DNA of 45,865 nucleotides from an uncultured Clostridia bacterium. Lineage in GTDB: Bacteria > Bacillota > Clostridia > Peptostreptococcales > Anaerovoracaceae. Of the stretch, positions 32,209 to 40,857 are shown in pieces (position 1 is the first letter of the stretch; each line of letters begins with the position of its first letter). A program made the position numbers and the translations under genes. The notes under the pieces are model-generated. The model searched no databases. It saw only the letters and a program-made list of their open reading frames with translations, and was not told the origin of the DNA. The stretch covers positions 1 to 45,865 of the forward strand of contig CALIYX010000028.1 in assembly GCA_938049335.1 (NCBI GenBank). Direction: 5' to 3'.

Positions 32209-33103
32209 TGGACTCTCCTCCCTCTGGCTTTGATGAATCATTGCCTGCATTCTTATTTTTTAGATATGATAGGAGAGCCGTCTTTGCATCCTCGATGTTG
32301 AGAACATTTGCTGGTACATTCACGCCGCAAGCTCCAATGTCGTTCATAAGTTCAGTAACTGGCGGAATATCAAGACCTATTGCATTTAGTTCTTCATGCC
32401 TTGAGAATACGACCTCAGGTGTATCCATCATCAAAATTTTACCCTCATCCATAACCAGCACGCGGTCTGCCATCTCGGCAACATCGCTCATATTATGGCT
32501 TACAAAGATAATTATATTGTTCTGCGCACTGTGGATTTTCTCAATCATCCTGAGAATTTCCTTATGTGCCCCTGGGTCAAGACCAGCCGTCGGCTCATCG
32601 AGGATCAAAATCTCTGGTGCCATCGCAATTACTCCTGCAATGGCAACTCTTCTCTTCTGGCCTCCAGAAAGTTCAAAAGGTGACCTCTCAGCAATATCAT
32701 CGTAGTCAAGTCCAACTAGCTTGATTGCCTCTCTGACTCTTTCATCGATTTCCCCTTCGCTAAGTCCTAGATTCTTAGGGCCAAAGGCAATATCCTTTGC
32801 TACGGTTTCCTCAAAGAGCTGATATTCAGGGTACTGAAAAACGAGTCCAACTCTGCGTCTAACATCCTTCATCACAGTTTTAGGATCTGTTATATCCGTA
32901 TCTCCGATAAAGATATTACCTGAGCTTGGCTTAATTATGCCGTTCAGATGTTGCATCAAAGTAGACTTGCCTGAGCCCGTATGCCCAATAACTGCCACCT
33001 TTTCGCCATCTGCTATCTCAAAGCTGACATTGTCTAAGGCTAGCTGTTCATCAGGCATGCCCTTACTATATATATGTGTTAAATTCTTTACTTGTATTGA
33101 CAT
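32201..33103 (-). CDS. ecfA2: ECF transporter ATPase, second subunit
   Basis: This 300-aa ABC ATPase has Walker A GHTGSGKST, the Q loop, signature ELSGGQKRRVAIAGV, Walker B EILILDEPTAGLDP and switch His in IFVSHNMSD. The C-terminal extension has the ECF-type ELNAIGLDIPPVTEL segment. It overlaps the end of ecfA1 by 16 bases and that of ecfT by 8, so the three are tightly coupled. It forms a heterodimer with EcfA1 to energise vitamin uptake. Confidence 0.94.
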   Translation of the reverse strand: MSIQVKNLTHIYSKGMPDEQLALDNVSFEIADGEKVAVIGHTGSGKSTLMQHLNGIIKPSSGNIFIGDTDITDPKTVMKDVRRRVGLVFQYPEYQLFEETVAKDIAFGPKNLGLSEGEIDERVREAIKLVGLDYDDIAERSPFELSGGQKRRVAIAGVIAMAPEILILDEPTAGLDPGAHKEILRMIEKIHSAQNNIIIFVSHNMSDVAEMADRVLVMDEGKILMMDTPEVVFSRHEELNAIGLDIPPVTELMNDIGACGVNVPANVLNIEDAKTALLSYLKNKNAGNDSSKPEGGESND

Positions 33104-33927
33104 ACGAATTCTTTTAGCCTTTCTGCTGTAACCACCTCTGGTGGCACATCTATGCCGTTTTCTCTGAGATATATGGCAATCTCTGCGGCCATCGGCACAT
33201 CTAGCCTTGCTGATCTGATCAGCTCATCCTGAGAAAATACATGCTCTGGTGTTCCATCTAGCAGTATTTCTCCCTTATTCATAATCACTACTCTATCTGC
33301 TCTTACCGCCTCATCCATAAAGTGCGTTATGAGTATAACAGTGATTCCCTCTCTGTGAAGCTTCTCGATTATCTCCATAATGTCTTTGCGCCCGCGCGGG
33401 TCGAGCATCGCTGTCGGCTCGTCAAAGATGATACACCTAGGCCTGATGGCAACAACGCCGGCGATAGCGATGCGCTGCTTTTGGCCGCCCGAAAGCAGAT
33501 GAGGCGCTTTCCTCTTGTACTTCCCCATCTTCACGGCGTCAAGCGCCTCGTCGACCCGCGCTCTGATTTCGACCGGATCAATGCCTATGTTCTCCGGTCC
33601 GAAAGCCACGTCATCCTCAACAATTGCAGAAACAAGCTGATTATCAGGATTCTGGAAAACCATTCCAGCAGTCTGTCTTATATCCCAAATCTTATCTTCA
33701 TCCCTAGTATCCATGCCAGAAACATAGACTGCACCCTTGCTCGGAAGCAAAAGCCCGTTTAGGTTCTTCGCAAGGGTTGACTTACCTGAGCCATTTTGAC
33801 CGATAATCGCAGTGAATGAGCCCTCCTCAATCTCGAGGCTCACACCCTTTATCGCTAGCTTCGGCTCCTCGTCCTCCCCATGCGGATACTGAAAATAAAG
33901 ATTATCTATTTTAATTATATTTTCCAT
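33088..33927 (-). CDS. ecfA1: ECF transporter ATPase, first subunit
   Basis: This 279-aa ABC ATPase has Walker A GQNGSGKST, LLSGGQKQRIAIAGV signature, Walker B CIIFDEPTAMLDP and switch His in VILITHFMDEA. The C-terminus (RLDVPMAAEIAIYLRENG) is typical of EcfA1. AGGATGG precedes the ATG. It leads the ecfA1A2T operon; the 238-base gap upstream is shared with the divergent MocR-type regulator and contains only A/T-rich sequence and that gene's promoter. Confidence 0.94.
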   Translation of the reverse strand: MENIIKIDNLYFQYPHGEDEEPKLAIKGVSLEIEEGSFTAIIGQNGSGKSTLAKNLNGLLLPSKGAVYVSGMDTRDEDKIWDIRQTAGMVFQNPDNQLVSAIVEDDVAFGPENIGIDPVEIRARVDEALDAVKMGKYKRKAPHLLSGGQKQRIAIAGVVAIRPRCIIFDEPTAMLDPRGRKDIMEIIEKLHREGITVILITHFMDEAVRADRVVIMNKGEILLDGTPEHVFSQDELIRSARLDVPMAAEIAIYLRENGIDVPPEVVTAERLKEFVCQYK

Positions 33928-34072
33928 TATTCCATCCTATAGCTATATTTATAGCTAGTATATTTTTTAATACTCCTACATATATACATATACAGCAGCC
34001 CTAAAAATAAACACAATTCAACATTATTATCCTACAACAAAACACCTATTCTTGCAATACTATGCACTCCAT

Positions 34073-34100
34073 TTGACTTTGCCCCCTGCAGAGGTATAAT
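34073..34100 (+). promoter_or_regulatory. Promoter of the MocR-type regulator
   Basis: TTGACT (34073-34078), a 16-base spacer and perfect TATAAT (34095-34100) lie about 65 bases before the start codon. Confidence 0.65.
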
Positions 34101-34165
34101 AAACATAAAGTGTATATATTTAAAATCGAGAATATTAATTCTTTTAACATACAGTTGGAGGACGA

Positions 34166-35554
34166 ATGAATTCATTTGTGATAAACAAGAAGAACGATAG
34201 AAGTACGCCGCTATACATTCAGCTATATCGTCACATAAGAAGCGATATCCTGAGCGGAAGCATCAAGACCGGAGAGAAGCTACCTTCACTTAGAAAGCTT
34301 GCAGAGCTCAACGAGATTTCAATTACTACCGCTGAGCAGGCATATAACCAGCTCTTGACCGAGGGCTATATAATAAGCAGGCCCCAGTCTGGCTACTATG
34401 TATCCAAAATAGATGCTTTTTCAGATATTCAAGGTGACAGCGAAAGCGACATCTTTGAGCTGACAACACAGAGCTTTGACAACTCCAAATATCTTTACGA
34501 CCTATCTGCCTTTGATTTTCAGAAGTGGAAGAAATGTACGTCTAGAGTTTTCAACGAATACCCTCATCTCCTTTTGTTCGAAAGTGATGTTCAGGGCGAG
34601 CAGGCGCTCCGCTATGAAATTTCCAAGTACGTCTACTCTTCGCGAGGCGTTATCGCAGATCCTTCTCAGGTCGTAATTGGAGCTGGTACACAGCAGCTGA
34701 CGACCCACCTTTGTCATATACTAAGACGCATGAATATTGGCTTTGTCTGCGCAGAAGACCCTGGCTATGTTCCAATTCAGAAGATTTTTCACGATAACGG
34801 CTTCGGCATAAATAAGATACCTGTCTCAAGCGACGGAATACGTATCGATATGCTTCCAGCAAACATTGCATCGGCAGTCTATGTAAGCCCTGCAAATCAG
34901 TTTCCCACGGGATCTGTTATGTCAATTGCAAGCAGATACAAGCTATTATCATGGGCCAACCAAAACAACAGCATCATCCTAGAAGATGACTACGACAGTG
35001 AGCTTAGATACTTCGGAAAGCCTATCCCTGCCCTTCAGGGTCTCGACAAAAATCACAGGGTTGTCTACTTCGGTTCATTTTCATCGACGCTTTTTCCTGC
35101 TATCAAAGTCAGCTACATGATTCTTCCTCCTAATATGGCGGAAATCTTTGCAAGCATCAAAGCAAACTATACGCAGACCTGCTCCAAGACTGAGCAGCTA
35201 ACGCTAGCTCTATTCATGGAAAATGGCTATTATTACACAAATATTAGGCGTCTAAGAAGCCTGTATGCCCAAAAGCTTCAGCTTGCCATCTCATCCTTTG
35301 GAAAATATGGCATGGGCTTCATAGATGCAAAGAACACAAAATCTGGAATCAACATCATCCTCGATGTCAAATCCGAAAAGAGTGCCGAGATGCTTTGCCA
35401 AGAAGCAGAGTCACTAAGGCTCTACGTGGCAACGCTAAATCAAAACTCAGAAACAGAACAAAAAAATAGGCAGCTGATTTTTTACTACAATCAGATACCT
35501 ATTGATTTACTTGAAGAAAGCATTAAGAATCTAGCTAATGCATGGGCGTCTTAG
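34166..35554 (+). CDS. MocR/PdxR-type regulator lacking the PLP lysine
   Basis: This 462-aa protein joins a GntR-type winged helix (residues 1-75, LYIQLYRHIRSDILSGSIKTGEKLPSLRKLAE) to an aminotransferase-like domain. Landmarks are SPANQFPTG near 241 and LEDDYDSELRY near 272. The usual PLP-binding motif is FSK; here residues 303-311 read GSFSSTLFP, so Ser307 replaces the lysine that forms the Schiff base. It may bind PLP non-covalently or sense something else. GGAGGAC precedes the ATG. It is divergent from ecfA1, and its stop codon lies within its own terminator. MocR proteins often control vitamin B6 or amino-acid genes. Confidence 0.9.
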   Translation: MNSFVINKKNDRSTPLYIQLYRHIRSDILSGSIKTGEKLPSLRKLAELNEISITTAEQAYNQLLTEGYIISRPQSGYYVSKIDAFSDIQGDSESDIFELTTQSFDNSKYLYDLSAFDFQKWKKCTSRVFNEYPHLLLFESDVQGEQALRYEISKYVYSSRGVIADPSQVVIGAGTQQLTTHLCHILRRMNIGFVCAEDPGYVPIQKIFHDNGFGINKIPVSSDGIRIDMLPANIASAVYVSPANQFPTGSVMSIASRYKLLSWANQNNSIILEDDYDSELRYFGKPIPALQGLDKNHRVVYFGSFSSTLFPAIKVSYMILPPNMAEIFASIKANYTQTCSKTEQLTLALFMENGYYYTNIRRLRSLYAQKLQLAISSFGKYGMGFIDAKNTKSGINIILDVKSEKSAEMLCQEAESLRLYVATLNQNSETEQKNRQLIFYYNQIPIDLLEESIKNLANAWAS

Positions 35555-35570
35555 ACGCCCTTTTTATTTA
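35544..35570 (+). terminator. Intrinsic terminator overlapping the MocR stop codon
   Basis: GGGCGTC (35544-35550) pairs with GACGCCC (35554-35560) around TTA and runs into TTTTTATTTA. The TAG stop (35552-35554) is inside the hairpin. Confidence 0.85.
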
Positions 35571-36607
35571 GTCTTCTCAAAGCCCTTTATATTCTTTGTC
35601 GTCGTAATCGTTCCATCGTGCTGAACAAAGATTGCCTCATATCCGTCGAGCGACTCTATGAGTTTTCTTCCTTCTTCCTCACCTAGAATTAGACAAGTCG
35701 TTGCAAGAGAGTCACAGTCTATACCGTCATTACCTGCTCCGATAATGGTCACCGAGTCAAGTCCCATCTCTACAGGGTATCCCGTCTTAACATCTAGTAT
35801 ATGGTGATATACCTTTCCGTCCTTTGTAAATGAACGCTCGTAGGTTCCAGATGTTACAAGGCTCTTGTCATGTGCCTCTACCACACCTATAATTCCACCA
35901 TCCGTGCTAAATGGGTCACGAACACCGATTCTAAACTCATTGCCGTCAGGCTTCTTACCTACTACCGAGATATTTCCGCCAAGATCTATAACTGCGCTGT
36001 TAACGCCCTTCTTTTTTAGAAACTCTGCGAGCTTGTCTGCGATATATCCCTTTGCTATTCCACCAAGGTCAATTTCTCCCTTAGGGTCACTTAGGCTAAT
36101 CTTATTTCCATTCACCTTGATTTGCTTATAGTCTACATGCGTCAAAGCCTCATCTATCGCTGCCTGCTCAGGGATTTTCCCTTCTCCTCCCTCAGGCTGG
36201 AAGTTCCAAAGATCTGTAACCTGTCCAATAGTTACATCAAATCTTCCATTAGAAAGCTCTCCGTATTTAATTGCCTTTTTGATAACAAAGATAGTTTCGT
36301 CGCTGCACTCAACCTCTGCGCCACTAGCATGGTTTATCTTATATACATCGCTTCCTTTACGTGTCTTGCTAAGCATGTTCTCGTACTTCTCGCAAAGCTC
36401 AAACGCTTCCTCTATAACCTTATTTGCATTTTCCTCAGACATATCCTTCATGTCATAGATTGTCAAATTACAAACTGTGTCGAGATAGAAGCCATTTTTC
36501 TGCACTGGCTCAGTGCTCTGATTTGTCTTTTTAGTACAAGCCGTCTGTGATATAATGATACTTAGGACCAGTAATATTACTGGTATTAATCTAGATTTTT
36601 TACTCAT
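35564..36607 (-). CDS. apbE: FAD:protein FMN transferase, lipoprotein
   Basis: This 347-aa ApbE enzyme transfers FMN from FAD onto Thr/Ser of exported proteins. A lipoprotein signal with SQTAC lipobox anchors it outside the membrane. Family regions include FYLDTVCNLTIYD, GGIAKGYIADKLAEFLKKKGV, IDLGGNISVVGKKPDG and VTIIGAGNDGIDCDSLATTCLILG, with the Asp/Thr Mg site. Likely targets in this window are RnfD, RnfG and the FMN_bind surface protein. AAGGAT precedes the ATG. Its start is only 26 bases from that of the divergent NusG_II gene, so promoters must overlap the coding regions. Confidence 0.94.
   Translation of the reverse strand: MSKKSRLIPVILLVLSIIISQTACTKKTNQSTEPVQKNGFYLDTVCNLTIYDMKDMSEENANKVIEEAFELCEKYENMLSKTRKGSDVYKINHASGAEVECSDETIFVIKKAIKYGELSNGRFDVTIGQVTDLWNFQPEGGEGKIPEQAAIDEALTHVDYKQIKVNGNKISLSDPKGEIDLGGIAKGYIADKLAEFLKKKGVNSAVIDLGGNISVVGKKPDGNEFRIGVRDPFSTDGGIIGVVEAHDKSLVTSGTYERSFTKDGKVYHHILDVKTGYPVEMGLDSVTIIGAGNDGIDCDSLATTCLILGEEEGRKLIESLDGYEAIFVQHDGTITTTKNIKGFEKTK
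36567..36584. promoter_or_regulatory. Perfect 18-bp palindrome inside apbE, upstream of NusG_II gene
   Basis: ACCAGTAATATTACTGGT is fully self-complementary. It lies in the signal-peptide codons of apbE and 11 bases after a plus-strand TATAAT (36551-36556), 50 bases before the NusG_II start. A -35 for that TATAAT is weak, consistent with an activated promoter. It is a candidate operator for the pair. Confidence 0.45.
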
Positions 36608-36633
36608 TTTGTTAATCCTTAAGGAGAACTAAT

Positions 36634-37005
36634 TTGTTCCATATTATTAAAAAAGCAGATATTATACTATTCATATGTCTCATTCTAATAGGCGGAGCGC
36701 TATCCTACTTGGCTTTTTCTGGTAGCTCTACTGGAGACCTTGTAGTTGTCAAGGTCAACGGCGAAATCTACGGAAAATACAGCCTCACAAAGGATAGAAT
36801 CATCACCGTAAATAGGGATGGACACACGAATAAGATTACCATAAAAGGCGGTAAGGTGCAAGTTAGCAAATCTAACTGCAAGAATCAGGTTTGTGTAAAG
36901 CAAGGCTCTATTTCATCGACTCACCAAAGCATAGTTTGCATTCCAAATAGAGTCGTAGTTAGCATAGAGGGAAAGGACGGTGAATACGATGTCATCTCAC
37001 AATAA
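36634..37005 (+). CDS. NusG domain II-containing membrane-anchored protein (EetA-like)
   Basis: This 123-aa protein has one N-terminal membrane helix (IILFICLILIGGALSYLAF) and a small extracytoplasmic beta domain of the NusG_II family with a Cys pair (SKSNCKNQVCVKQGSIS) and STHQSIVCIPNRVVVSI. This family often accompanies Gx-transporter and ApbE genes in flavin-linked loci; the EetA name comes from Listeria-type extracellular electron transfer loci, recalled from memory. Translation starts at TTG with AAGGAGAA upstream. It overlaps the Gx gene by 17 bases. Confidence 0.85.
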   Translation: MFHIIKKADIILFICLILIGGALSYLAFSGSSTGDLVVVKVNGEIYGKYSLTKDRIITVNRDGHTNKITIKGGKVQVSKSNCKNQVCVKQGSISSTHQSIVCIPNRVVVSIEGKDGEYDVISQ

Positions 37006-37531
37006 AATGTCATCAAGCGCCCATTCCAAAGCAAGTCGTGTTGCTACAACAGCCCTTCTTGCAACTCTTGCGCTCATATTTTCATACGTTGAGGCCATAA
37101 TTCCAATACCTATTGCCGTACCTGGCGTTAAGCTTGGAATTGCAAATCTTGCAGTACTAATCGCCTTATACCGATTTGATTTCAGATATGCCTTATCCAT
37201 CAATCTGATTAGAATTATAGTCAGTGGCCTGCTATTCAACGGGCTCTTTGGCGCTCTTTACGCTATGTCTGGCGGTATTTTAAGTCTCCTTGTTATGTGG
37301 ATACTAAAGAAGACTAATCTTTTCAGTATTGTCGGTGTGAGTATGGCCGGGGGCGTAGCACATAATATGGGACAGATTCTAGTCGCTTCGATTCTCGTCT
37401 CAGATTTGCGCATGTTCATGTACCTTCCTGTTTTGATGTTCTCAGGAATTATTAGTGGAATTATCATAGGCATCATAGCCTATTACGTTCAGCGTTCTCT
37501 AAATGTAAACAGAGGCGCTTCGCAGATATAA
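36989..37531 (+). CDS. Gx transporter / heptaprenyl diphosphate synthase component I family (EetB-like)
   Basis: This 180-aa integral membrane protein has five to six helices and the family marks VEAIIPIPIAVPGVKLGIANLAVLIALY and GGILSLLVMWILKKT. It overlaps NusG_II by 17 bases; I choose the ATG at 36989 because GGACGGTG precedes it, while the GTG at 36980 overlaps that site. Annotation names vary; the family is repeatedly found with NusG_II and ApbE. A substrate-binding-like fold reminiscent of ECF S components makes pairing with the nearby EcfA1A2T conceivable, but this is inference. Confidence 0.85.
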   Translation: MSSHNKMSSSAHSKASRVATTALLATLALIFSYVEAIIPIPIAVPGVKLGIANLAVLIALYRFDFRYALSINLIRIIVSGLLFNGLFGALYAMSGGILSLLVMWILKKTNLFSIVGVSMAGGVAHNMGQILVASILVSDLRMFMYLPVLMFSGIISGIIIGIIAYYVQRSLNVNRGASQI

Positions 37532-37551
37532 CTTAGCAAGGAGGATTAAGT

Positions 37552-39306
37552 ATGAAAAAAGAATTAGAACTATTGCAAGCCGTAATGCGCGAACATGGCG
37601 TAGCTATTTGCATCGTTCCTACCAACGATTTTCACGGCTCAGAATATATAAATGAATACTTTAGAAGCAGGCAGTTCATTTCGGGCTTTACCGGTTCTGC
37701 GGGAACACTCGTCGTTTGTGAGGACTCTGCCTACCTTTGGACTGATGGTAGATACTTTCTTCAGGCTTCAATCCAGCTAGAAGGAAGCGGCATAGAGCTC
37801 ATGAAGACAGGTGAGCCTGGAGTTCCAGAGATTGAGGAATTCCTCGAGAAGAATCTAAAAAAAGGCGATGTGCTTGCCTTTGATGGAAGAGTTCTAGCTT
37901 GCCGCATCGGAGACAAATACAAACAGATAGCTGATAAGTGTGGTGCTATAACAAAGTTTGATATCGACCTTCCAGGTCTTGTATGGACAGATAGACCAAA
38001 GCTTTCAGGAAACAGCATTTGGGCACTTCCTGAAACTTCATACGGCGAGTCCTTTGAAGAAAAGCTTGCAAGGCTAAAAGATGAAATGGCAAAGCGCTCA
38101 GTCGACTACCACTTAATCACAGGCCTTGAGGAAAACGCATGGCTTTATAACCTGCGCGGTAGCGATGTGGATAGAAGCCCTATCTTCTTCTCCTTTACAC
38201 TCATAAGTCCAGACTCTGTGACTCTTTACAAGTTCGGTGAAGACTTTGATGACCTACTTAAAGAAAATGGTGTTACAGTTAAACACTACCTTGATATCTT
38301 TGAGGACATAAAGAATCTACCGGATAACGCTACAGTGCTAGCTGATTTTGATGCGGCATCATATTCGCTAATCAAAAGCATCCCTGCTTCCTGCAAGATT
38401 ACAGACTATTTATCCCCAGTTAGCATGTTCAAGTCAATCAAAAACTGCGCGGAAATTGCTGCAACAAGGGAAGCCCACATGTATGACGGCCTTGCCATGG
38501 TAAACTTTATCTACTGGCTAAAAAACACTGTTGGCAAGCAAGCTCTCACTGAGATATCTGCTTCAGACCACCTTGAAAGCCTCAGATCTGCTCAGCCTGG
38601 CTTTGTTGATCTAAGCTTTGATACAATTGCAGGCTATATGTCAAACGGCGCAATAATCCATTATGGCGCTACTCCTGAAAGTGACACTACACTAGAAGCG
38701 GACGGCTTTATGCTAGTAGACTCAGGCGGGCAGTATCTCAAGGGAACTACTGACATTACAAGAACCATCGCTCTTGGATCTCTTACAGATAAGATGAAAG
38801 AATACTATACCGCAGTGCTTCGCGGACACTTAGATCTTGCTATGGCAAAGTTTAAAGCAGGGACCACTGGCTACGACCTAGATCCTCTTGCAAGAAAAGC
38901 GCTTCAGGAAATCGGTCTCGACTATAACCATGGTACAGGCCACGGCGTCGGTCACGTACTCTCAGTGCATGAGGGCCCTCAGAGAATAAGCAAGGTACCA
39001 AACAAGTATGCAATCAAGCCAGGCATGATAACTAGCGACGAACCTGGCGTGTACATTGAAGGTGAATTTGGAATCAGAATAGAAAACGAAATTCTCTGCA
39101 GGGAAGCTGATGGCAACTCAGGTGAGCTATACTTCGAAATGCTAACCCTCTGCCCTTACGAGCCAGAGGCAATTATCGCAGAAAGGCTTACAGAGGACGA
39201 AAAGAGCTATCTAAACGAGTATCACCACATGGTTTACTCAAAGCTAGCACCACTTCTTGATCCAGAAGTTAGAGAGTGGCTAAGGAACGTAACCACAGCA
39301 ATCTAA
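37552..39306 (+). CDS. Xaa-Pro aminopeptidase (peptidase family M24)
   Basis: This 584-aa cytoplasmic enzyme removes residues before proline. The N-terminal two-thirds hold two creatinase-like domains (FTGSAGTLVVCEDSAYLWTDGRYFLQA and later LITGLEENAWLYNLRGSDVD). The metal-binding M24 domain (about 310-540) shows MLVDSGGQYLKGTTDITRT (two Asp), NHGTGHGVGHVLSVHEGP (His) and ENEILCRE (Glu). A short C-terminal region follows, as in the long, three-domain family. AAGGAGG precedes the ATG, 20 bases after the Gx gene; a strong terminator follows. Co-transcription with the flavin genes is likely but may not be functional. Confidence 0.93.
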   Translation: MKKELELLQAVMREHGVAICIVPTNDFHGSEYINEYFRSRQFISGFTGSAGTLVVCEDSAYLWTDGRYFLQASIQLEGSGIELMKTGEPGVPEIEEFLEKNLKKGDVLAFDGRVLACRIGDKYKQIADKCGAITKFDIDLPGLVWTDRPKLSGNSIWALPETSYGESFEEKLARLKDEMAKRSVDYHLITGLEENAWLYNLRGSDVDRSPIFFSFTLISPDSVTLYKFGEDFDDLLKENGVTVKHYLDIFEDIKNLPDNATVLADFDAASYSLIKSIPASCKITDYLSPVSMFKSIKNCAEIAATREAHMYDGLAMVNFIYWLKNTVGKQALTEISASDHLESLRSAQPGFVDLSFDTIAGYMSNGAIIHYGATPESDTTLEADGFMLVDSGGQYLKGTTDITRTIALGSLTDKMKEYYTAVLRGHLDLAMAKFKAGTTGYDLDPLARKALQEIGLDYNHGTGHGVGHVLSVHEGPQRISKVPNKYAIKPGMITSDEPGVYIEGEFGIRIENEILCREADGNSGELYFEMLTLCPYEPEAIIAERLTEDEKSYLNEYHHMVYSKLAPLLDPEVREWLRNVTTAI

Positions 39307-39346
39307 GCATCAAAACGAAGCAAGTAACTCAAATATATCACAAAAT

Positions 39347-39386
39347 CAAAATGCTGTATCCGATATGGATACAGCATTTTTAATCT
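39347..39386. terminator. Bidirectional terminator between the aminopeptidase and rnfB
   Basis: AAATGCTGTATCC (39349-39361) pairs perfectly with GGATACAGCATTT (39367-39379) around GATAT, with T-rich sequence on both sides. Confidence 0.85.
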
Positions 39387-39400
39387 TATCTTTACCTAGT

Positions 39401-40258
39401 TTAAGCTTCTGCAGCTACTGGTTCTGCAGGCTTTTCTGCAGCCGGTGCTGGTGCAGCTGGCTTTTTCTTCTTTAGGCGCAAGTTCTGGATTGCTCCTGTT
39501 GGGCAAACCTTTGCGCAAGCTCCGCAGTTCTTACATGTATCTGGGTTGATGAATGCAAGGTTGTCATTAACGTGAACTGAATCAAACTTACATACTGTCT
39601 CACACTTCTTACATCCGATACATCCAACCTCACATGCCTTACGAGTAACCCCGCCTTTATCTGTGCTGTGACAGTGGCAGATTACCATGTTCTTAACAGG
39701 TGAGATACGGATTAGGAACTGAGGACAAGCCTTAGCACATGCTCCGCAAGCTACGCAGGCATCTCTATCTACTTTTGCAACTCCGTTGATAACGCGAATT
39801 GAATCGTAATTACATGCGTCTACGCAGTCTCCGAGTCCTAGACATCCGAACTGACATTCCTTAAGTCCGCCGAATAACTGCTTTGCAGCCTTACAGCTCT
39901 TTGGTCCCTGATACTCAAGGAGTGACTTTGAAACGTCCTTGTTTCCGTTACACATTACAACTGCAACTTTTCTCTCTTCGCTTCCTGCTTCTACACCTAG
40001 AATCTCTGCAAGCTTTGCTGCTACTGCAGGTCCACCTACAGGACACTTGTTACATGGCATATCGCGATCTTCAGCCATTGCGTTTGCATATGCGTCACAA
40101 CCTGCGAATCCGCAACCACCACAGTTTGCGCCTGGAAGAGCCTCTCTAAGCGCAGCAGCTGTTTCGTCTACAGGAACAAAGAAAACTTTTGATGCAAAGG
40201 ATAGCATGATACCAGCTATGATTCCTACTGCAACTACTACTAAAATAGCTATTGTCAT
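39401..40258 (-). CDS. rnfB: Rnf complex subunit B (iron-sulfur protein)
   Basis: This 285-aa subunit takes electrons from ferredoxin. An N-terminal membrane helix is followed by a CGGCGFAGCDAYANAMA cluster motif, then several ferredoxin CxxCxxCxxxCP sets (CVACGACAKACP, CIGCKKCETVC, CKNCGACAKVCP). A C-terminal low-complexity tail of Ala/Pro/Glu/Lys (KKKKPAAPAPAAEKPAEP) is longer than usual. It is the last gene of the rnfCDGEAB operon. GGAGG precedes the ATG. Confidence 0.95.
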   Translation of the reverse strand: MTIAILVVVAVGIIAGIMLSFASKVFFVPVDETAAALREALPGANCGGCGFAGCDAYANAMAEDRDMPCNKCPVGGPAVAAKLAEILGVEAGSEERKVAVVMCNGNKDVSKSLLEYQGPKSCKAAKQLFGGLKECQFGCLGLGDCVDACNYDSIRVINGVAKVDRDACVACGACAKACPQFLIRISPVKNMVICHCHSTDKGGVTRKACEVGCIGCKKCETVCKFDSVHVNDNLAFINPDTCKNCGACAKVCPTGAIQNLRLKKKKPAAPAPAAEKPAEPVAAEA

Positions 40259-40276
40259 TTTGCTTCGCCTCCTTCC

Positions 40277-40855
40277 TTACGAGAACATGCCGCTGAAGCC
40301 CATGAAGCTTAGTGAAAGGATAGCAGCTGAGATGAGTGTTAGTGGAACACCCTTAAATGGCTGTGGAACTCCGTCTTCGTTTACAAGCTTTGTGCTTCTG
40401 ATTCCGGCAAATAGGATTAGGGCTAGAGTAAATCCAACAGATGCACCAAATGCATTTGCAAGTGATAGACCAAAGCCATATCCTGCGTCAATATTAGCGA
40501 TACATACACCAAGTACTGCACAGTTTGTTGTAATCAGTGGTAGGAATACTCCAAGTGAGCTGTATAGCGCTGGCATATATTTCTTTAGCATCATCTCAAT
40601 TAGCTGTACAAGAGCAGCGATTACTAGGATGAATACTACTGTCTGTAAATACTCGATATGGAATTTATTCAGTACCTGCTGAATAGGCCATGTAACTGCT
40701 GTTGCTAGTACCATTACGAATACTACAGCGCCACCCATACCTACAGCTGAGTCCATTTTCTTTGATACACCAAGGAATGGACAAATTCCGAGGAACTGAG
40801 CAAGAACATAGTTATTAGCTAAAATCATGCTCAATATAATTGATACTGCTACCAT
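40277..40855 (-). CDS. rnfA: Rnf complex subunit A (membrane)
   Basis: This 192-aa protein with six helices forms half of the membrane core. It begins SIILSMILANNYVLAQFLGICPFLGVSKK, whose Cys and Asn residues match the family; a paired Cys later (TTNCAVLGVCIAN) is thought to help bind a membrane cluster. It lies 2 bases after rnfE on the same strand. Confidence 0.95.
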   Translation of the reverse strand: MVAVSIILSMILANNYVLAQFLGICPFLGVSKKMDSAVGMGGAVVFVMVLATAVTWPIQQVLNKFHIEYLQTVVFILVIAALVQLIEMMLKKYMPALYSSLGVFLPLITTNCAVLGVCIANIDAGYGFGLSLANAFGASVGFTLALILFAGIRSTKLVNEDGVPQPFKGVPLTLISAAILSLSFMGFSGMFS

Positions 40856-40857
40856 GT

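Noticed and set aside
39939..40682. A 247-codon plus-strand frame opposite rnfB and rnfA
   Set aside because: Long antisense frames arise from codon bias; rnfB and rnfA on the other strand are unmistakable and there is no ribosome site for this frame.
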